A DNA stretch of 64,000 bases from Natronococcus pandeyae (GCF_008122205.1 NZ_PHNJ01000004.1:62001-126000), one strand, 5' to 3'; numbered from the stretch's first letter, positions 1 through 8,948 are shown. Notes: generated by a model from the letters alone, not told the origin. Program-made: numbers and translations.

Positions 1-732
1 CTCGCGATCGGCATCGTCTTCGCCATCCTCGGGACGGTCGCCCAGCACCTGCTGTATGAAGCCGACGAGGATTCCGTCGGCAAGGAGTTCGAGGGGTTCG
101 GCCAGATCGCCGGTGACCTGCGAGCGCTCCCCGACCCGTTGCGGCCGCTGCTGGTAGCCGACACGTTCGTTCGGTTCGCCAACGGGATGGTGTACGTCTT
201 CTTTATCCTGGTGATCACCCAGATGATGGAGATCGGGTTCACGGCGACGCTTCCCGTCGTCGGGACGATCGACCTCTCGCCGGCCGCGTTCTTCGGCCTT
301 CTTCTAGGCGTCGAGATGCTGATCGCGTTGCTCTCGATGGCTCCGATGGCCAAAGTCGCCGAGTACACTGGTCTCAAGCCCGTCGTCGGCCTCGGTTTCT
401 TCGTGTATGCGATCTTCCCGGTCATGCTGATATTCGCGCCTGAGAACGTCTGGATCCTGATCGCGCTGTTCGCCTTCTCGGGGCTACGATTCGCCGGCCT
501 CCCAGCTCACAAGGCGCTGATCGTCGGTCCAGCCGAGCGAGGTGTCGGCGGTCGGGTCACCGGCTCGTACTACTTCGTTCGCGGGGCGATCGTGATTCCC
601 AGCGGCGCGCTCGGTGGATACCTCTGGGAGTTCGTCAGCCCGGAGCTTTCGTTTACGATCGCGGCAATCATCGGAATGATTGGAGTCGTCTACTTCGCGA
701 TCTTCGGCCAGGAGTTCGAAGCCTATCAGTAG
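1..732 (+). CDS. MFS transporter, C-terminal part (partial)
   Basis: The reading frame is open from the first base of the window, so only the C-terminal part (about 243 residues) is present and the start lies upstream. Alternating hydrophobic segments (for example around VYVFFILVITQMM and FFGLLLGVEMLIALLSMAP), separated by short charged loops, are typical of the second six-helix half of a major facilitator superfamily permease in the cytoplasmic membrane. The loop after the HKALIVGPAERG segment contains GGRVTGSYYFVRG, which resembles the conserved intracellular loop motif of the family. The protein ends EFEAYQ. The substrate cannot be inferred. A TTG codon at 139 could be taken as a start but lies inside the domain. 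Confidence 0.8.
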   Translation, partial: LAIGIVFAILGTVAQHLLYEADEDSVGKEFEGFGQIAGDLRALPDPLRPLLVADTFVRFANGMVYVFFILVITQMMEIGFTATLPVVGTIDLSPAAFFGLLLGVEMLIALLSMAPMAKVAEYTGLKPVVGLGFFVYAIFPVMLIFAPENVWILIALFAFSGLRFAGLPAHKALIVGPAERGVGGRVTGSYYFVRGAIVIPSGALGGYLWEFVSPELSFTIAAIIGMIGVVYFAIFGQEFEAYQ

Positions 733-810
733 AATCGTTATTCGCACATTCCGACAACAGACGACGATCGCACCAATCACGCAACGGACAGACGTCAGCG
801 GAGTGCTGCA

Positions 811-896
811 CTATAGTAGCCACTGAAAGTCAATGCACACCTGATCGCACAGCTGTCGTGCGATCAGTGTGTAAATCGTTTCAGTTGTTACTATAG
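811..896. repeat. 86-bp near-perfect palindromic element (MITE-like), copy 1
   Basis: The stretch begins CTATAGTAGCCACTGAAAG and ends CTTTCAGTTGTTACTATAG-like when read from the other strand, so it folds into one long imperfect hairpin around 853-856. The arms carry GCACACCTGATCGCAC and its near complement CGTGCGATCAGTGTGT. A related copy lies at about 13113-13198 with the same arm sequences. It contains no reading frame. The rest of 733-1103 shows nothing recognisable apart from the promoter of the next gene. The form is that of a miniature inverted-repeat element. Confidence 0.7.
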
Positions 897-1070
897 ACGT
901 GCTCACGGACCGTTTTTGATAGAAGCCCGATACTCCCCATAGCCACCTGAGTTCTCTTCTTTGCCGGTGCCGTCCTCGGCCGCTACACGTCTTCGTGAGT
1001 CTCTGAGTTCGTTTTCTCGTATCGGGCACCTCTGCCGCATCAAGTGCAGTGAACTGTTTTCTAACCAGAA

Positions 1071-1083
1071 AAGATTTATCAGG
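1071..1083 (+). promoter_or_regulatory. Probable TATA box of the metzincin gene
   Basis: An AT-rich AAGATTTATC stretch lies about 27-30 bases before the ATG at 1104, the usual distance for a leaderless haloarchaeal transcript. No Shine-Dalgarno sequence precedes the start. Confidence 0.4.
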
Positions 1084-1103
1084 TTGGTATATAGTCAGGC
1101 GGC

Positions 1104-1835
1104 ATGAAGCGTCGTACCTTCCTTAAAGGGATGGGGACCACGGCTGGGGGCGTGGTTGCGCTCGACCAGGGAGTTCGTCGCATTCGAACGTCGAAGACGA
1201 TAACTGTCGCAGTCTACCAGACGGACGAACTCACGAGTCGGTTCCGCGAAGCAGGACAGCACAGTGATACAGGCCAACGACTCGCTGAAGAAGCAGTGAA
1301 CGGCATTCTCGACCCCCATTTCTCGAGTTCGCTCGAACTGGAGTACGAGACGCGCACCGTTCCACAGCACGTCGCATCACTGCCACCGACACTGTCGACG
1401 TTCAGCGACGAGTCTCGAGAGGCAGGGCAGTCGCTGGTGAACTGGACGGGGTACAACCGTCAGCGATCGTCAGTTGACACTCATATCCTGCTCTCCCACC
1501 ACGCCGAGATTGGAACTGGAAACGGAATCGCATCCCCTGCGATACTTCCCACGTGCTGTGAGCCGGTCGATCGCTATGGGATCGCGTGGATGGCGGCCGA
1601 GCCGTCGGCTCTTTCCAGGGAGTTCGTGCGACAGACGATTGCACACGAAATCGGGCATACGATCGGGTTGCATCACTCCCACGGAACGAACATCGGGAGC
1701 GACAGATCGGTGATGTTAACGAGGTCGTACGCACAGCGGGTCGGCAGGAATCTCTTCGGAGAGCGTATCTGCCCAGCAGGGAGTAGGGTCTCTGAACTCA
1801 ACGACGAGATATCCGAACACCACTTGCGCGTGTGA
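1104..1835 (+). CDS. Tat-exported metzincin-like zinc metalloprotease
   Basis: A 243-residue protein with an N-terminal MKRRTFLKG segment like a twin-arginine signal (no lipobox). Residues 181-191 read HEIGHTIGLHH, which fits the metzincin zinc motif HExxHxxGxxH (H181, H185, H191 as ligands, E182 as base). A methionine at 204 (SVMLT) sits where the family's Met-turn is expected. The product is therefore probably a secreted peptidase; the family is known, the substrate is not. The ATG at 1104 is supported by the upstream TATA-like sequence. Codons for AQRVGRN near the C-terminus are duplicated in the non-coding DNA at 2769-2809. It stands alone, with no operon partner. Confidence 0.75.
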   Translation: MKRRTFLKGMGTTAGGVVALDQGVRRIRTSKTITVAVYQTDELTSRFREAGQHSDTGQRLAEEAVNGILDPHFSSSLELEYETRTVPQHVASLPPTLSTFSDESREAGQSLVNWTGYNRQRSSVDTHILLSHHAEIGTGNGIASPAILPTCCEPVDRYGIAWMAAEPSALSREFVRQTIAHEIGHTIGLHHSHGTNIGSDRSVMLTRSYAQRVGRNLFGERICPAGSRVSELNDEISEHHLRV

Positions 1836-1975
1836 TGGCCGTATCTCGATAGTAGTTTCAGAGAGGAAACCGAGACGAGTCCGGAGTATGATCACCGTAG
1901 CGCTCGCGAACGCTCTTCGGTCACAGCATAGGCAGCGTATACCCAAGTCTGAAACCAGTATATGTTGCCGTCACC

Positions 1976-2506
1976 ATGCATAGACGGAAGGTGCTGCTTG
2001 GGACAGGTACCGCACTCTCAGCGATCATCGCTGGTTGCGCCAGTGATGATGCCGGCGATGAAAACGGATCCGACGACGAGGCTGACGACGCCGGTGCTGA
2101 CGATGCAAACGGCGACGAGACTGACACTGATGACGACGACAACGGCACTGATGACGACGAGACCGGCACTGATGACGACGACGGCGACGACGACACCGAG
2201 GACGAAGAGACCGGGTCGGTGATCGAAGGGCTCGACATCACCGAAGACGAACTCGTCGGAGACGACCTCTCGTCCACGGTTTCGGGAGTCCTTGTCAACA
2301 ATACGGGTGAGGACCTCGAGTCCGTCGAACTACACGTCGAGTTCTACGACGCAGACGGCGATCAGGTCGACGAGTCCGTCACGAGCACGGCCGAACTGGC
2401 GGACGAAGAGGAGTGGGCGTTCGAGGTGATGAGCGTGGAAGACGATATCGTGGACTACACGATCGAGATAACGAACGCAACGCCGTCGTATCAGTCTCCC
2501 ACGTAG
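1976..2506 (+). CDS. Tat lipoprotein with acidic linker and FxLYD-like domain
   Basis: The 176-residue product starts with MHRRKVLLG, a Tat-type signal, and a lipobox ending IIAGC (C21), so it is probably lipid-anchored outside the membrane. Residues about 23-80 are almost wholly Asp, Glu, Gly, Asn and Thr, a flexible acidic spacer common in haloarchaeal lipoproteins. The C-terminal 95 residues contain VSGVLVNNTGEDLESVELHV followed by FYDADGDQVDES, the pattern of the FxLYD beta-sandwich domain. The role is unknown. The ATG at 1976 is the start that gives a complete signal peptide. The spacer codons are GAY/GAR repeats that open long shadow frames on both strands. Confidence 0.8.
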   Translation: MHRRKVLLGTGTALSAIIAGCASDDAGDENGSDDEADDAGADDANGDETDTDDDDNGTDDDETGTDDDDGDDDTEDEETGSVIEGLDITEDELVGDDLSSTVSGVLVNNTGEDLESVELHVEFYDADGDQVDESVTSTAELADEEEWAFEVMSVEDDIVDYTIEITNATPSYQSPT

Positions 2507-2811
2507 TTTCCACCGATCCGCGAGCACCGCTGTGGACGGGGAGTTCGATGGAGTCGACGATACCGTCGGCCCGGGAGCGGAGTCACTGGCAAATACTCTA
2601 CAGGTGGCGCTGTAGAAGATGACGGACGTCCGGTCACTGTTCGATCGATGCAGTAACGCCGACAAGGTGGTACCGGGTGCCGAGTCGTAACTGTAAATTC
2701 GATATCAGGCGACGTGGCACATCGCGGCGCGGTATCTTCACGTTTCAGCGCTGCCCGCTGCTCGCAGCGAGATCGTCCGCACAGCGGGTCGGCAGGAATC
2801 GCTTGGAACCC
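2507..2811. other. Gene-free stretch with a duplicated metzincin-gene fragment
   Basis: No credible gene is seen. Bases 2778-2800 are identical to 1730-1752 inside the metzincin gene, and similarity extends to about 2769-2809 with a few mismatches. This looks like the remnant of a duplicated or recombined 3' end of that gene. The remainder shows nothing recognisable. Confidence 0.5.
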
Positions 2812-2970
2812 TCACATGGCGTCGCCGAACTCCTCCGCTTCCCACTCGGAAACGAGTCGCTTGGCTAACTCGCGGGGTTTATGCTCGTAGACCAGGTGGT
2901 GCTCGAGATTCTCGTCATCCTCTATCGATTCGTTACAGACGGGGCAGTACACCGGCGACTTGGTAGACAT
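2812..2970 (-). CDS. Small C2H2-type zinc-finger protein
   Basis: A 52-residue protein beginning MSTKSPVYCPVC, read from the ATG at 2968-2970. C9 and C12 followed by H24/H25 and H30 fit a single C2H2-like zinc finger (CPVC-x11/12-H-x4/5-H). It ends WEAEEFGDAM. Very small zinc-finger proteins of this type are common in haloarchaea and are thought to be regulators or nucleic-acid binders, but nothing here identifies the target. A longer upstream frame exists in the same phase, but it is arginine-rich and lacks the acidic bias of true haloarchaeal proteins, so the short start was chosen. It is transcribed away from the histidine kinase gene. Confidence 0.7.
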   Translation of the reverse strand: MSTKSPVYCPVCNESIEDDENLEHHLVYEHKPRELAKRLVSEWEAEEFGDAM

Positions 2971-3190
2971 ACTCGAGATAGGCTGCAGACGGAAAAAAGC
3001 ATCCCGTCGAAACGGGTCGTCGACGGCCCGGTACGCAAACGGATCGGAGGGTTCGAATCCGATCACGACGACCGAACCGAGCAGGAACGAGTTGTCCATT
3101 ACAGGGAGAAAACGGCACCCTGAGAGATCGCGCGTCCGTTTCACATACGGTAGCAGAGAGCTTTTGCATCTGGCAGCATCAGTAACTCCA

Positions 3191-5668
3191 ATGACGTCAC
3201 CGTCCCATCGGGACGCGGATTCGGCGACCGCCGCTCGTCTTCGGCGACAGGAGGTGGTCACCGATCTCGCTCGCCGGGCCCTCGAAAGCGACGATTTCGA
3301 CAAGTTCGTTCGCGATGCGGTGACCGTCGTCGTCGATACGGTGAACACGGAGTACGCAAACGTTCTCGAGCTCCGTCCCGCAGACGACGAGGCGGTTCTC
3401 CGAGCGGGCGTCGGCTGGGACGACGCCGCGAGCGAGAACGGGACGGTTCCGATCGGACAGGAATCTCGAGTCGACGACGTTCTCCGGTCGGACGGACCGA
3501 TCGTCGGCGATCACGAATCGGACGGGACTGGGTCGGAGTCGGCGCTGCTCACGACCCACGATGTGGCGAGCGGGATCCGTGTCGCCGTCGGCTCCGGGGA
3601 CGAGCCGTGGGGTGTCCTCGAGACCTACTCGAGCGAACGGCACGCGTACGACGACCCTGACGTCGAGTTCCTCCAGCGCGTCGCGGACGTCCTCTCCTCC
3701 GCGGCGGAGAACGTAGCCTCGGACCGCGATTCTCGGACGAAGCAGGCAGATCGAACCGTCTCGAAACCGTCACAGGAACGGATCGTCCGTACGCTCGAAA
3801 CCGCCAGCGAGGGGATCAGCCTCCTCGACGAGGACGGTGAGTTCGTCTACGTGAACGACGCGTACGCCGACCTCTACCGGTACGACCCCGACGAGATGCT
3901 CGGGATGCACTGGGAAGCGCTCTGTCCGGAAGACGTAGTCGACGAGATCCACGAGGACGTCTTCCCGCGGCTCTCGTCCGGAGGGACCTGGACTGGGGAG
4001 GCTATCGGACTGCGTAGCGACGGCACGCAGTTCGTCGAAGATCACTCACTCTCGATGACGGACGACGGCGGCATGGTCTGTGTCGTTCGAGACGTCACCA
4101 AACAGCGACGACTCGAGGAGGAACTCGGCGAGGTCTACAGCCGAATCACGGACGCGTTCATCGGTCTCGATCCCGACTGGACGTTTACTCACGCCAACGA
4201 CCGTGCCGCCGACCTCATCGGGGCCGAGAGTCAGGAACTGATCGGCCGGTCGCTGTGGGAGGCGTTCCCCGACGCCGAATCGACGCTCGAATCGAAGTTC
4301 CGGACGGCGATGGCGACCCAGGAGCCGGCGTCGTTCGAGGAGTACGTGCCGTCGCTCGACGCGTGGTTCGAGGTGAACGCGTACCCCTCCGAGACCGGCC
4401 TCTCGGTCTACTTCCGGGACGTGACCGAACAGAAGACCTTCGAGCGAGAGCTCCGGGAGAACAACTGGACGCTCCAGCGACTCTACGAGATCACGGCCGA
4501 CTCGGAACACGGGTTCGACGAGAAGGTCGACCTCCTGCTCGAACTCGGTCGCGAACGGCTCGGTCTCGACGTCGGCTTCGTCGCCAGTATCGACGCGGAC
4601 AGGGATCGGTTCGAGGTCGATTACGCGATCAGCGAGGACGAGCGACTGCAGCCGGGAACGACGACGTCGCTCTCGGAAACCTACTGCCAGCGAACGATCG
4701 AATCGGACGAGCTGCTGGCCCTGGACAACGTCCCGTCCCAGGGCGGAGTGGACGACCAATCCTACGAACGGTGGGATTTCGACGCCTACGTCGGGTCCAG
4801 GATCTCCCTCGACGGAGGCCAATACAAGACGATCTGCTTCGCCGACAGCTCGACCCGGACGGCGCCGTTTACGCCTGCGGAACGGAGCTTCGTCGAACTC
4901 GCCACCCAGTGGCTCAGTTACGAACTCGAGCGCCAGCAGTACCAGGGGGAACTCGAGGAACTCGTCGCGGAACTCGAGGAGTCGAACGAACGGCTGGAGC
5001 ACTTCGCGTACGCGGCTTCACACGATCTCCAGGAGCCGCTGCGGATGGTAACGAGTTACCTCACGCTGATCGAGAGTCGGTACGACGACGCACTCGACGA
5101 GGACGGCCAGGAGTTCCTGGAGTTCGCCGTCGACGGCGCCGATCGGATGCGCCAGATGATCGACGGACTGCTCGCCTACTCCCGGGTCGACACGCGCGGC
5201 GATCCGTTCGCACCGGTCGACCTCGAGGACGTGCTCGCGGAGGTACAATCCGATCTCCAGATGCAAATCGAGGAGACGGACGCCGACGTCACCATCGAGT
5301 CGCTGCCGTACGTCGCCGGAGATTCCGATCAGCTTCGCCAACTCTTCCAGAACCTGCTCAGTAACGCGATCAAGTACAGCGGCGACGAGCCGCCTCGTGT
5401 ACACGTCTCGGCCGAGCAGTCCGACGAGGGATGGGCCGTCTCGGTTCGCGACGAGGGGATCGGGATCGAATCGAACGAGATCGATGGGATATTCGAACTG
5501 TTCCAGCGACTGCACACGCACGACGAGGAGTCGGGGACCGGGATCGGCCTCGCGCTCTGCCAGCGCATCGTCGAACGCCACGACGGCGAGATCGAGGTCG
5601 ACTCCGAACCCGGCGAAGGATCGAGGTTCACGATCACGCTGCCGCCGGCGGCGGCGCTCGAGGGCTGA
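3191..5668 (+). CDS. Multi-domain sensor histidine kinase (GAF-PAS-PAS-GAF-HisKA-HATPase)
   Basis: The 825-residue protein has a GAF domain (about 25-180), two PAS domains (about 197-310 and 317-420; each followed by the RDVTxQ end typical of PAS), a second GAF domain (about 431-585), a HisKA dimerisation region with the phospho-acceptor His at 611 in AASHDLQEPL, and an HATPase domain with N725 in NLLSNAIKYS and the G-box GTGIGLALCQ. No transmembrane helix is visible, so it is a soluble cytoplasmic sensor. Its signal is unknown. No response regulator is adjacent. The ATG at 3191 was chosen because the frame upstream to 2960 has non-haloarchaeal composition and no domain. It ends in the GEGSRFTITLP segment usual for these kinases. 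Confidence 0.93.
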   Translation: MTSPSHRDADSATAARLRRQEVVTDLARRALESDDFDKFVRDAVTVVVDTVNTEYANVLELRPADDEAVLRAGVGWDDAASENGTVPIGQESRVDDVLRSDGPIVGDHESDGTGSESALLTTHDVASGIRVAVGSGDEPWGVLETYSSERHAYDDPDVEFLQRVADVLSSAAENVASDRDSRTKQADRTVSKPSQERIVRTLETASEGISLLDEDGEFVYVNDAYADLYRYDPDEMLGMHWEALCPEDVVDEIHEDVFPRLSSGGTWTGEAIGLRSDGTQFVEDHSLSMTDDGGMVCVVRDVTKQRRLEEELGEVYSRITDAFIGLDPDWTFTHANDRAADLIGAESQELIGRSLWEAFPDAESTLESKFRTAMATQEPASFEEYVPSLDAWFEVNAYPSETGLSVYFRDVTEQKTFERELRENNWTLQRLYEITADSEHGFDEKVDLLLELGRERLGLDVGFVASIDADRDRFEVDYAISEDERLQPGTTTSLSETYCQRTIESDELLALDNVPSQGGVDDQSYERWDFDAYVGSRISLDGGQYKTICFADSSTRTAPFTPAERSFVELATQWLSYELERQQYQGELEELVAELEESNERLEHFAYAASHDLQEPLRMVTSYLTLIESRYDDALDEDGQEFLEFAVDGADRMRQMIDGLLAYSRVDTRGDPFAPVDLEDVLAEVQSDLQMQIEETDADVTIESLPYVAGDSDQLRQLFQNLLSNAIKYSGDEPPRVHVSAEQSDEGWAVSVRDEGIGIESNEIDGIFELFQRLHTHDEESGTGIGLALCQRIVERHDGEIEVDSEPGEGSRFTITLPPAAALEG

Positions 5669-5748
5669 AAGCGGCGGGCGGACGGCCCGATCGAGGCTAC
5701 CAGCCGGCCACGTCGGGACGACAACTCGATCCCCGTCCGGTCTGACAG

Positions 5749-5949
5749 CTACGTGGCGTCGAACGAAACCCGCGTTACGTCTTTAGAGCCACAGGTCGGA
5801 CAGCGCTGGTCGGGTGACTCGATCAGTCGGCCGCCGCAGCGACGACAGGTTCCGCGACTCGTGTCTCCGCTCTTCCCGCAGAGTGAACACCCTCGGTGGG
5901 TCCCTCTGAAGTGGGATCCACAGTCCGAGCACTCGTAGATACTCTGCAT
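5749..5949 (-). CDS. Small cysteine-rich zinc-ribbon protein
   Basis: A 66-residue protein starting MQSIYECSDCGSHF. Four CxxC pairs (C7/C10, C21/C24, C36/C39, C50/C53 by reading) suggest two zinc ribbons in tandem. Such small ribbon proteins are widespread in haloarchaea, with mostly unknown roles. The frame continues upstream to 6048, but the added 33 residues overlap the palindromic element at 6000-6153 and show no conserved pattern, so the internal ATG at 5947-5949 was preferred. It lies tail-to-tail with the histidine kinase gene. Confidence 0.7.
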   Translation of the reverse strand: MQSIYECSDCGSHFRGTHRGCSLCGKSGDTSRGTCRRCGGRLIESPDQRCPTCGSKDVTRVSFDAT

Positions 5950-5999
5950 AGAAGAGGCTACGCTCGCGGCGCTCAAGTGGGTTTTCCCCCGCGCAGAGA

Positions 6000-6153
6000 C
6001 CGTATTCGGATACTCCCGGGAGTAATCAGCGTCCGGTGAGACCACCACGAAAGCCCCTTTTTAATTCAACCCGAGATGGCTGGCCAGGCAGCCGACTCAG
6101 GTGGGACTTTCGTGGTGTTCATTCTCTCAGCGAGTCGGTGTACTCTCAGCACC
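6000..6153. repeat. Dispersed palindromic element, short copy (A)
   Basis: The left end (CCGTATTCGGATACTCCCGG...) is the reverse complement of the right end of the element at 26761-27098, and the right end (CTCTCAGCGAGTCGGTG...) is the reverse complement of that element's left end. Between them is a core around GGCCAGGCAGCCGAC, shared in the same orientation as in the other copy. No protein is encoded. The rest of the 5950-6405 gap holds nothing recognisable. Confidence 0.65.
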
Positions 6154-6405
6154 GTCCACGCAGAGCGAAATCGGCGATTCGACGGCCCGGGATCGAGTCG
6201 TGGAGCCGTCGGGGTTTCACGTTCGAATCGGCCACCGTGGAACGGAAGACCACCCAACCCGACCTGGGCGACATCACGACGCTACCGATCGACCGATCCG
6301 ACGCGCTCACCGCGGTAGACGTCTCGCGATCGAGGCGCGGCTCCGTCGATAGCCGACGACCGATCACCGAACGCCGTCGTCTCGGTCCGCTCGTCTCGAG
6401 AGCAG

Positions 6406-7644
6406 CTAGCTCGCACCGCCGAGACCGAGGAGCGAGCCGACGATTCCGGGACCGGAGAGTCCGTCAGCGCCGTCCTCGTCGTCGGTATCGGATTCGTCGT
6501 CGGCCGGCGTCTCGTTTTCGCGGTCGTCGCCGGTTCCCGCATCGTCGTCGGAAGTCTCGTCAGACTTCGTCCCGTTCGACGCGTCGTCCGTCGATCCGTG
6601 CGGCTCGCCGTGGTGACCGAGCGTGCCGAGGAGCACTCGGGAACAGTCGCTCGAGGCATCCCCGACGTCTACCGCGTACAGGTCGTGATCGTGGCTGCCG
6701 ACGAACAGCGTACCGTCGACGACGGTCGGCGACGAAATCACGTAGTCGCCGGTTTCGATGCGCCACGCTTCGTCGCCCGACTTCGCGTCGATCGCGTAGA
6801 CATTCGCGTCGTAACTGCCGACGTAGACGGTGTCGTCGGCGACCGTCGGCGACGACTCCACGAAGGAATCGGTTTCGAAGCGCCAGACCACCTCGTCCGA
6901 CTCCGCGTCGATCGCGTACGCGTTTCCGTCGAGACTCCCGACGAAGACGGTGCCGTCGGCGACGGTCGGCGAGGATCGGATCGGTCCGTCGGTTTCGACG
7001 CGCCACGCTTCGTCGCCCGACCTCGTGTCGATCGCGTACACGTTGCTGTCGTCGCTTCCGACGTAGACGGTGCCGTCGGCCACAGTCGGCGACGACTCGA
7101 CAACGTCGTCGGTCTCGACGCGCCAGGCCTCCTCGCCGGACTCCGAATCGATCGCGTAGACGTGGTTGTCGTCGCTCCCGACGTAAACGGTGTCGTCGGC
7201 GACCGTGGGCGACGACAGGATCCAGTCGCCGGTCTCGAAGCGCCACCGTTCTTCGCCCGTGGCCGACTCGAGCGCGTAGAGGTGAGTGTCGTAACTCCCG
7301 GCGAAGACGGTGCCGTTTGCGACCGTGGGCGACGCGTCTACGACGTCGTCGGTCTCGACGCTCCAGGCCTCCTCGCCGGACGCCGCGTCGACCGCGAGGA
7401 CGGCGCCCCCGTTGGTGCCGACGAAGACGGTGTCGTCGGCGACGGTTGGCGAAGACCGAACCGGTCCGCTGGTCTCGACGCGCCAGGCCTCCTCGCCGGA
7501 CGCCGCGTCGACGGCGTAGACGGCGCCGTCCCAGCTACCGACGTACGCGGTGCCGTCGACCACCGTCGGCGACGACTCGACCGCGTCGTCGGTCTCGAAG
7601 CGCCACTGCACGGTCCCCGTCGATTCCCGCGCCGTCGCCGGCAC
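6406..7644 (-). CDS. PQQ-type eight-bladed beta-propeller protein
   Basis: The frame encodes eight consecutive repeats of about 40 residues, each with SSPTVADDTVYVGS-like and VYAIDAxSGEEAWRxET-like strands, the signature of PQQ-dependent (or PQQ-like) propellers. Eight repeats would close one propeller ring. A linker rich in Asp, Glu and Thr follows, and a short hydrophobic tail (GIVGSLLGLGG) ends the protein. The only in-frame start is GTG at 7642-7644, which falls inside what reads as a Tat signal peptide (see 7645-7739). The product is therefore probably an exported binding or scaffolding protein whose annotated start is uncertain. PQQ ligands cannot be confirmed by eye, so enzyme activity is not claimed. 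Confidence 0.8.
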   Translation of the reverse strand: MPATARESTGTVQWRFETDDAVESSPTVVDGTAYVGSWDGAVYAVDAASGEEAWRVETSGPVRSSPTVADDTVFVGTNGGAVLAVDAASGEEAWSVETDDVVDASPTVANGTVFAGSYDTHLYALESATGEERWRFETGDWILSSPTVADDTVYVGSDDNHVYAIDSESGEEAWRVETDDVVESSPTVADGTVYVGSDDSNVYAIDTRSGDEAWRVETDGPIRSSPTVADGTVFVGSLDGNAYAIDAESDEVVWRFETDSFVESSPTVADDTVYVGSYDANVYAIDAKSGDEAWRIETGDYVISSPTVVDGTLFVGSHDHDLYAVDVGDASSDCSRVLLGTLGHHGEPHGSTDDASNGTKSDETSDDDAGTGDDRENETPADDESDTDDEDGADGLSGPGIVGSLLGLGGAS

Positions 7645-7739
7645 CGCGCTCCCGACGCCGGCAACCGTCGCGATTCCAGTGCCCGCTGCGAGTCGACAGA
7701 ACCGTCGCCGATCGGTTCAGATGCCGATCGACCGCTCAT
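7645..7739 (-). other. Out-of-frame N-terminal Tat signal of the propeller protein
   Basis: Reading upstream of GTG 7644 in the propeller frame gives DRRRFCRLAAGTGIATVAG and then VGSAVPATA, a clear Tat signal with hydrophobic core, but the frame meets TGA with no start codon. An ATG at 7737-7739 begins MSGRSASE in another frame, and one extra base just after that GAA codon would join it to the signal. A one-base deletion (true or a sequencing error) is the simplest explanation. The remaining 7740-7987 holds only the enoyl-CoA hydratase promoter. Confidence 0.6.
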
Positions 7740-7955
7740 CCCCGCTCGATCGCCTATCTAACATCATATTGACTAGTCATTTCTCCGTGATAAAATCACC
7801 GAGCGCTGCCGGTTCCTGATCGACGGACGCCGACGGGGGCGGCAGTATCGCGCGGGCCAAGGAGATCCTCGCAATCCGGTGTCTGCGCGGTGACGATTGC
7901 AGCTGTCAGTCCGCAGGCGACCATCGCCCGCGAAACCGAAGCCGATTCCCGGCGG

Positions 7956-7965
7956 CTTTTTAATA
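7956..7965 (+). promoter_or_regulatory. TATA box of the enoyl-CoA hydratase gene
   Basis: CTTTTTAATA is centred about 27 bases before the ATG at 7988, as expected for a leaderless haloarchaeal transcript. Confidence 0.55.
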
Positions 7966-7987
7966 CCGTCCGTCGAACCCGTCTGCC

Positions 7988-8761
7988 ATGGCATGGGATA
8001 CCGTCCGTCTGGACTGGGACGACGACGTTGCGACGCTGACGATCGACCGACCCGACGCGCTCAACGCGCTCGATGTGGCCACCCTCGAGGCGATGGAGGA
8101 GGCGATCGCGGAGGCCGCCGACGGCGACGCGCGAACGCTCGTGCTCACGGGCGCCGGTGACGACGCGTTCATCGCCGGCGCGGACATCGGCTACATGCAG
8201 GAGCTTTCGACCGAAGAGGCCCAGGAGTGGGGCGAACTCGGCCACTCGGTTGCCGACGCCCTCGAGACGTTCCCGGCGCCGACGATCGCCGCCGTCAACG
8301 GCTACGCGTTCGGCGGCGGCTGTGAGATGGCCCTCGCCTGCGACCTCCGGGTCGCGAGCGAGTCCGCGCTGATCGGCAACACCGAGATCGATCTCGGCAT
8401 CATTCCGGGCTGGGGGGCGACCCAGCGGCTGCCTCGACTCGTCGGCGACGAGACGGCCAGGCGGCTGATCTTCCTCGGCGAACGACTCGATGCGGAGAGC
8501 GCCGCCGAGGTCGGCCTGGTCGGCGAGGTCGTTCCGGACGAGGACCTCGAGTCGACGGTCACCGAACTCGCGAACCGCCTCGCGTCGAAGCCGCCGTTCG
8601 CCCTCCAGGCGGCGAAGCAGTCGATAAACCAGTTCGGCGAAGGCTCCCGAACGAGCGGGCTCGACTACGAGAAACGAACGTTCGCCAGCCTGTTCGGATC
8701 GCACGACCAGCGCGAGGGGATGTCGGCGTTCCTCGAGGACCGAGAGCCGTCCTTCGAGTGA
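7988..8761 (+). CDS. Enoyl-CoA hydratase/isomerase (crotonase family)
   Basis: A 257-residue soluble enzyme of normal length for the family, expected to hydrate trans-2-enoyl-CoA to 3-hydroxyacyl-CoA in fatty-acid or branched-chain acyl-CoA breakdown. The oxyanion-hole segments AGADI (63-67) and GGG (109-111) are present, as are both catalytic glutamates, E113 (GGGCEMALACD) and E133 (NTEIDLGIIPGWG), which favours true hydratase activity over the more divergent crotonases. No acyl-CoA dehydrogenase or thiolase lies next to it. The ATG at 7988 follows a good TATA box. Confidence 0.92.
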   Translation: MAWDTVRLDWDDDVATLTIDRPDALNALDVATLEAMEEAIAEAADGDARTLVLTGAGDDAFIAGADIGYMQELSTEEAQEWGELGHSVADALETFPAPTIAAVNGYAFGGGCEMALACDLRVASESALIGNTEIDLGIIPGWGATQRLPRLVGDETARRLIFLGERLDAESAAEVGLVGEVVPDEDLESTVTELANRLASKPPFALQAAKQSINQFGEGSRTSGLDYEKRTFASLFGSHDQREGMSAFLEDREPSFE

Positions 8762-8948
8762 ACGGGCGCCGCAGACGGGGTCTCTTCGACTCGTTTTTCG
8801 ATCCGTTCGGGGTCTGCAAGCATGTGACGGGATAGACGTTAGGGCCGCGTCCGTTGAACGCAGCGACGGCAGCCACTGCTTCGAGAAACGGGGCCGATAC
8901 TCGCGTTACCCGTCTTCTCGGTCAACGTGTGCGAACGCCGACCTACCA

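Noticed and set aside
3045-3075. GGTTCGAATCC motif resembling a tRNA T-arm
   Set aside because: The flanking bases do not give a five-base stem with a seven-base loop, and no anticodon or acceptor arm can be built around it.
4046-5002. Long open frame on the minus strand inside the histidine kinase gene
   Set aside because: It is the antisense shadow of a high-GC coding region; its composition and lack of any domain show it is not a gene.
6036-7772. 578-codon plus-strand frame of arginine-rich protein over the propeller gene
   Set aside because: Very basic composition is opposite to that of haloarchaeal proteins; it is a shadow of the repeated propeller codons.
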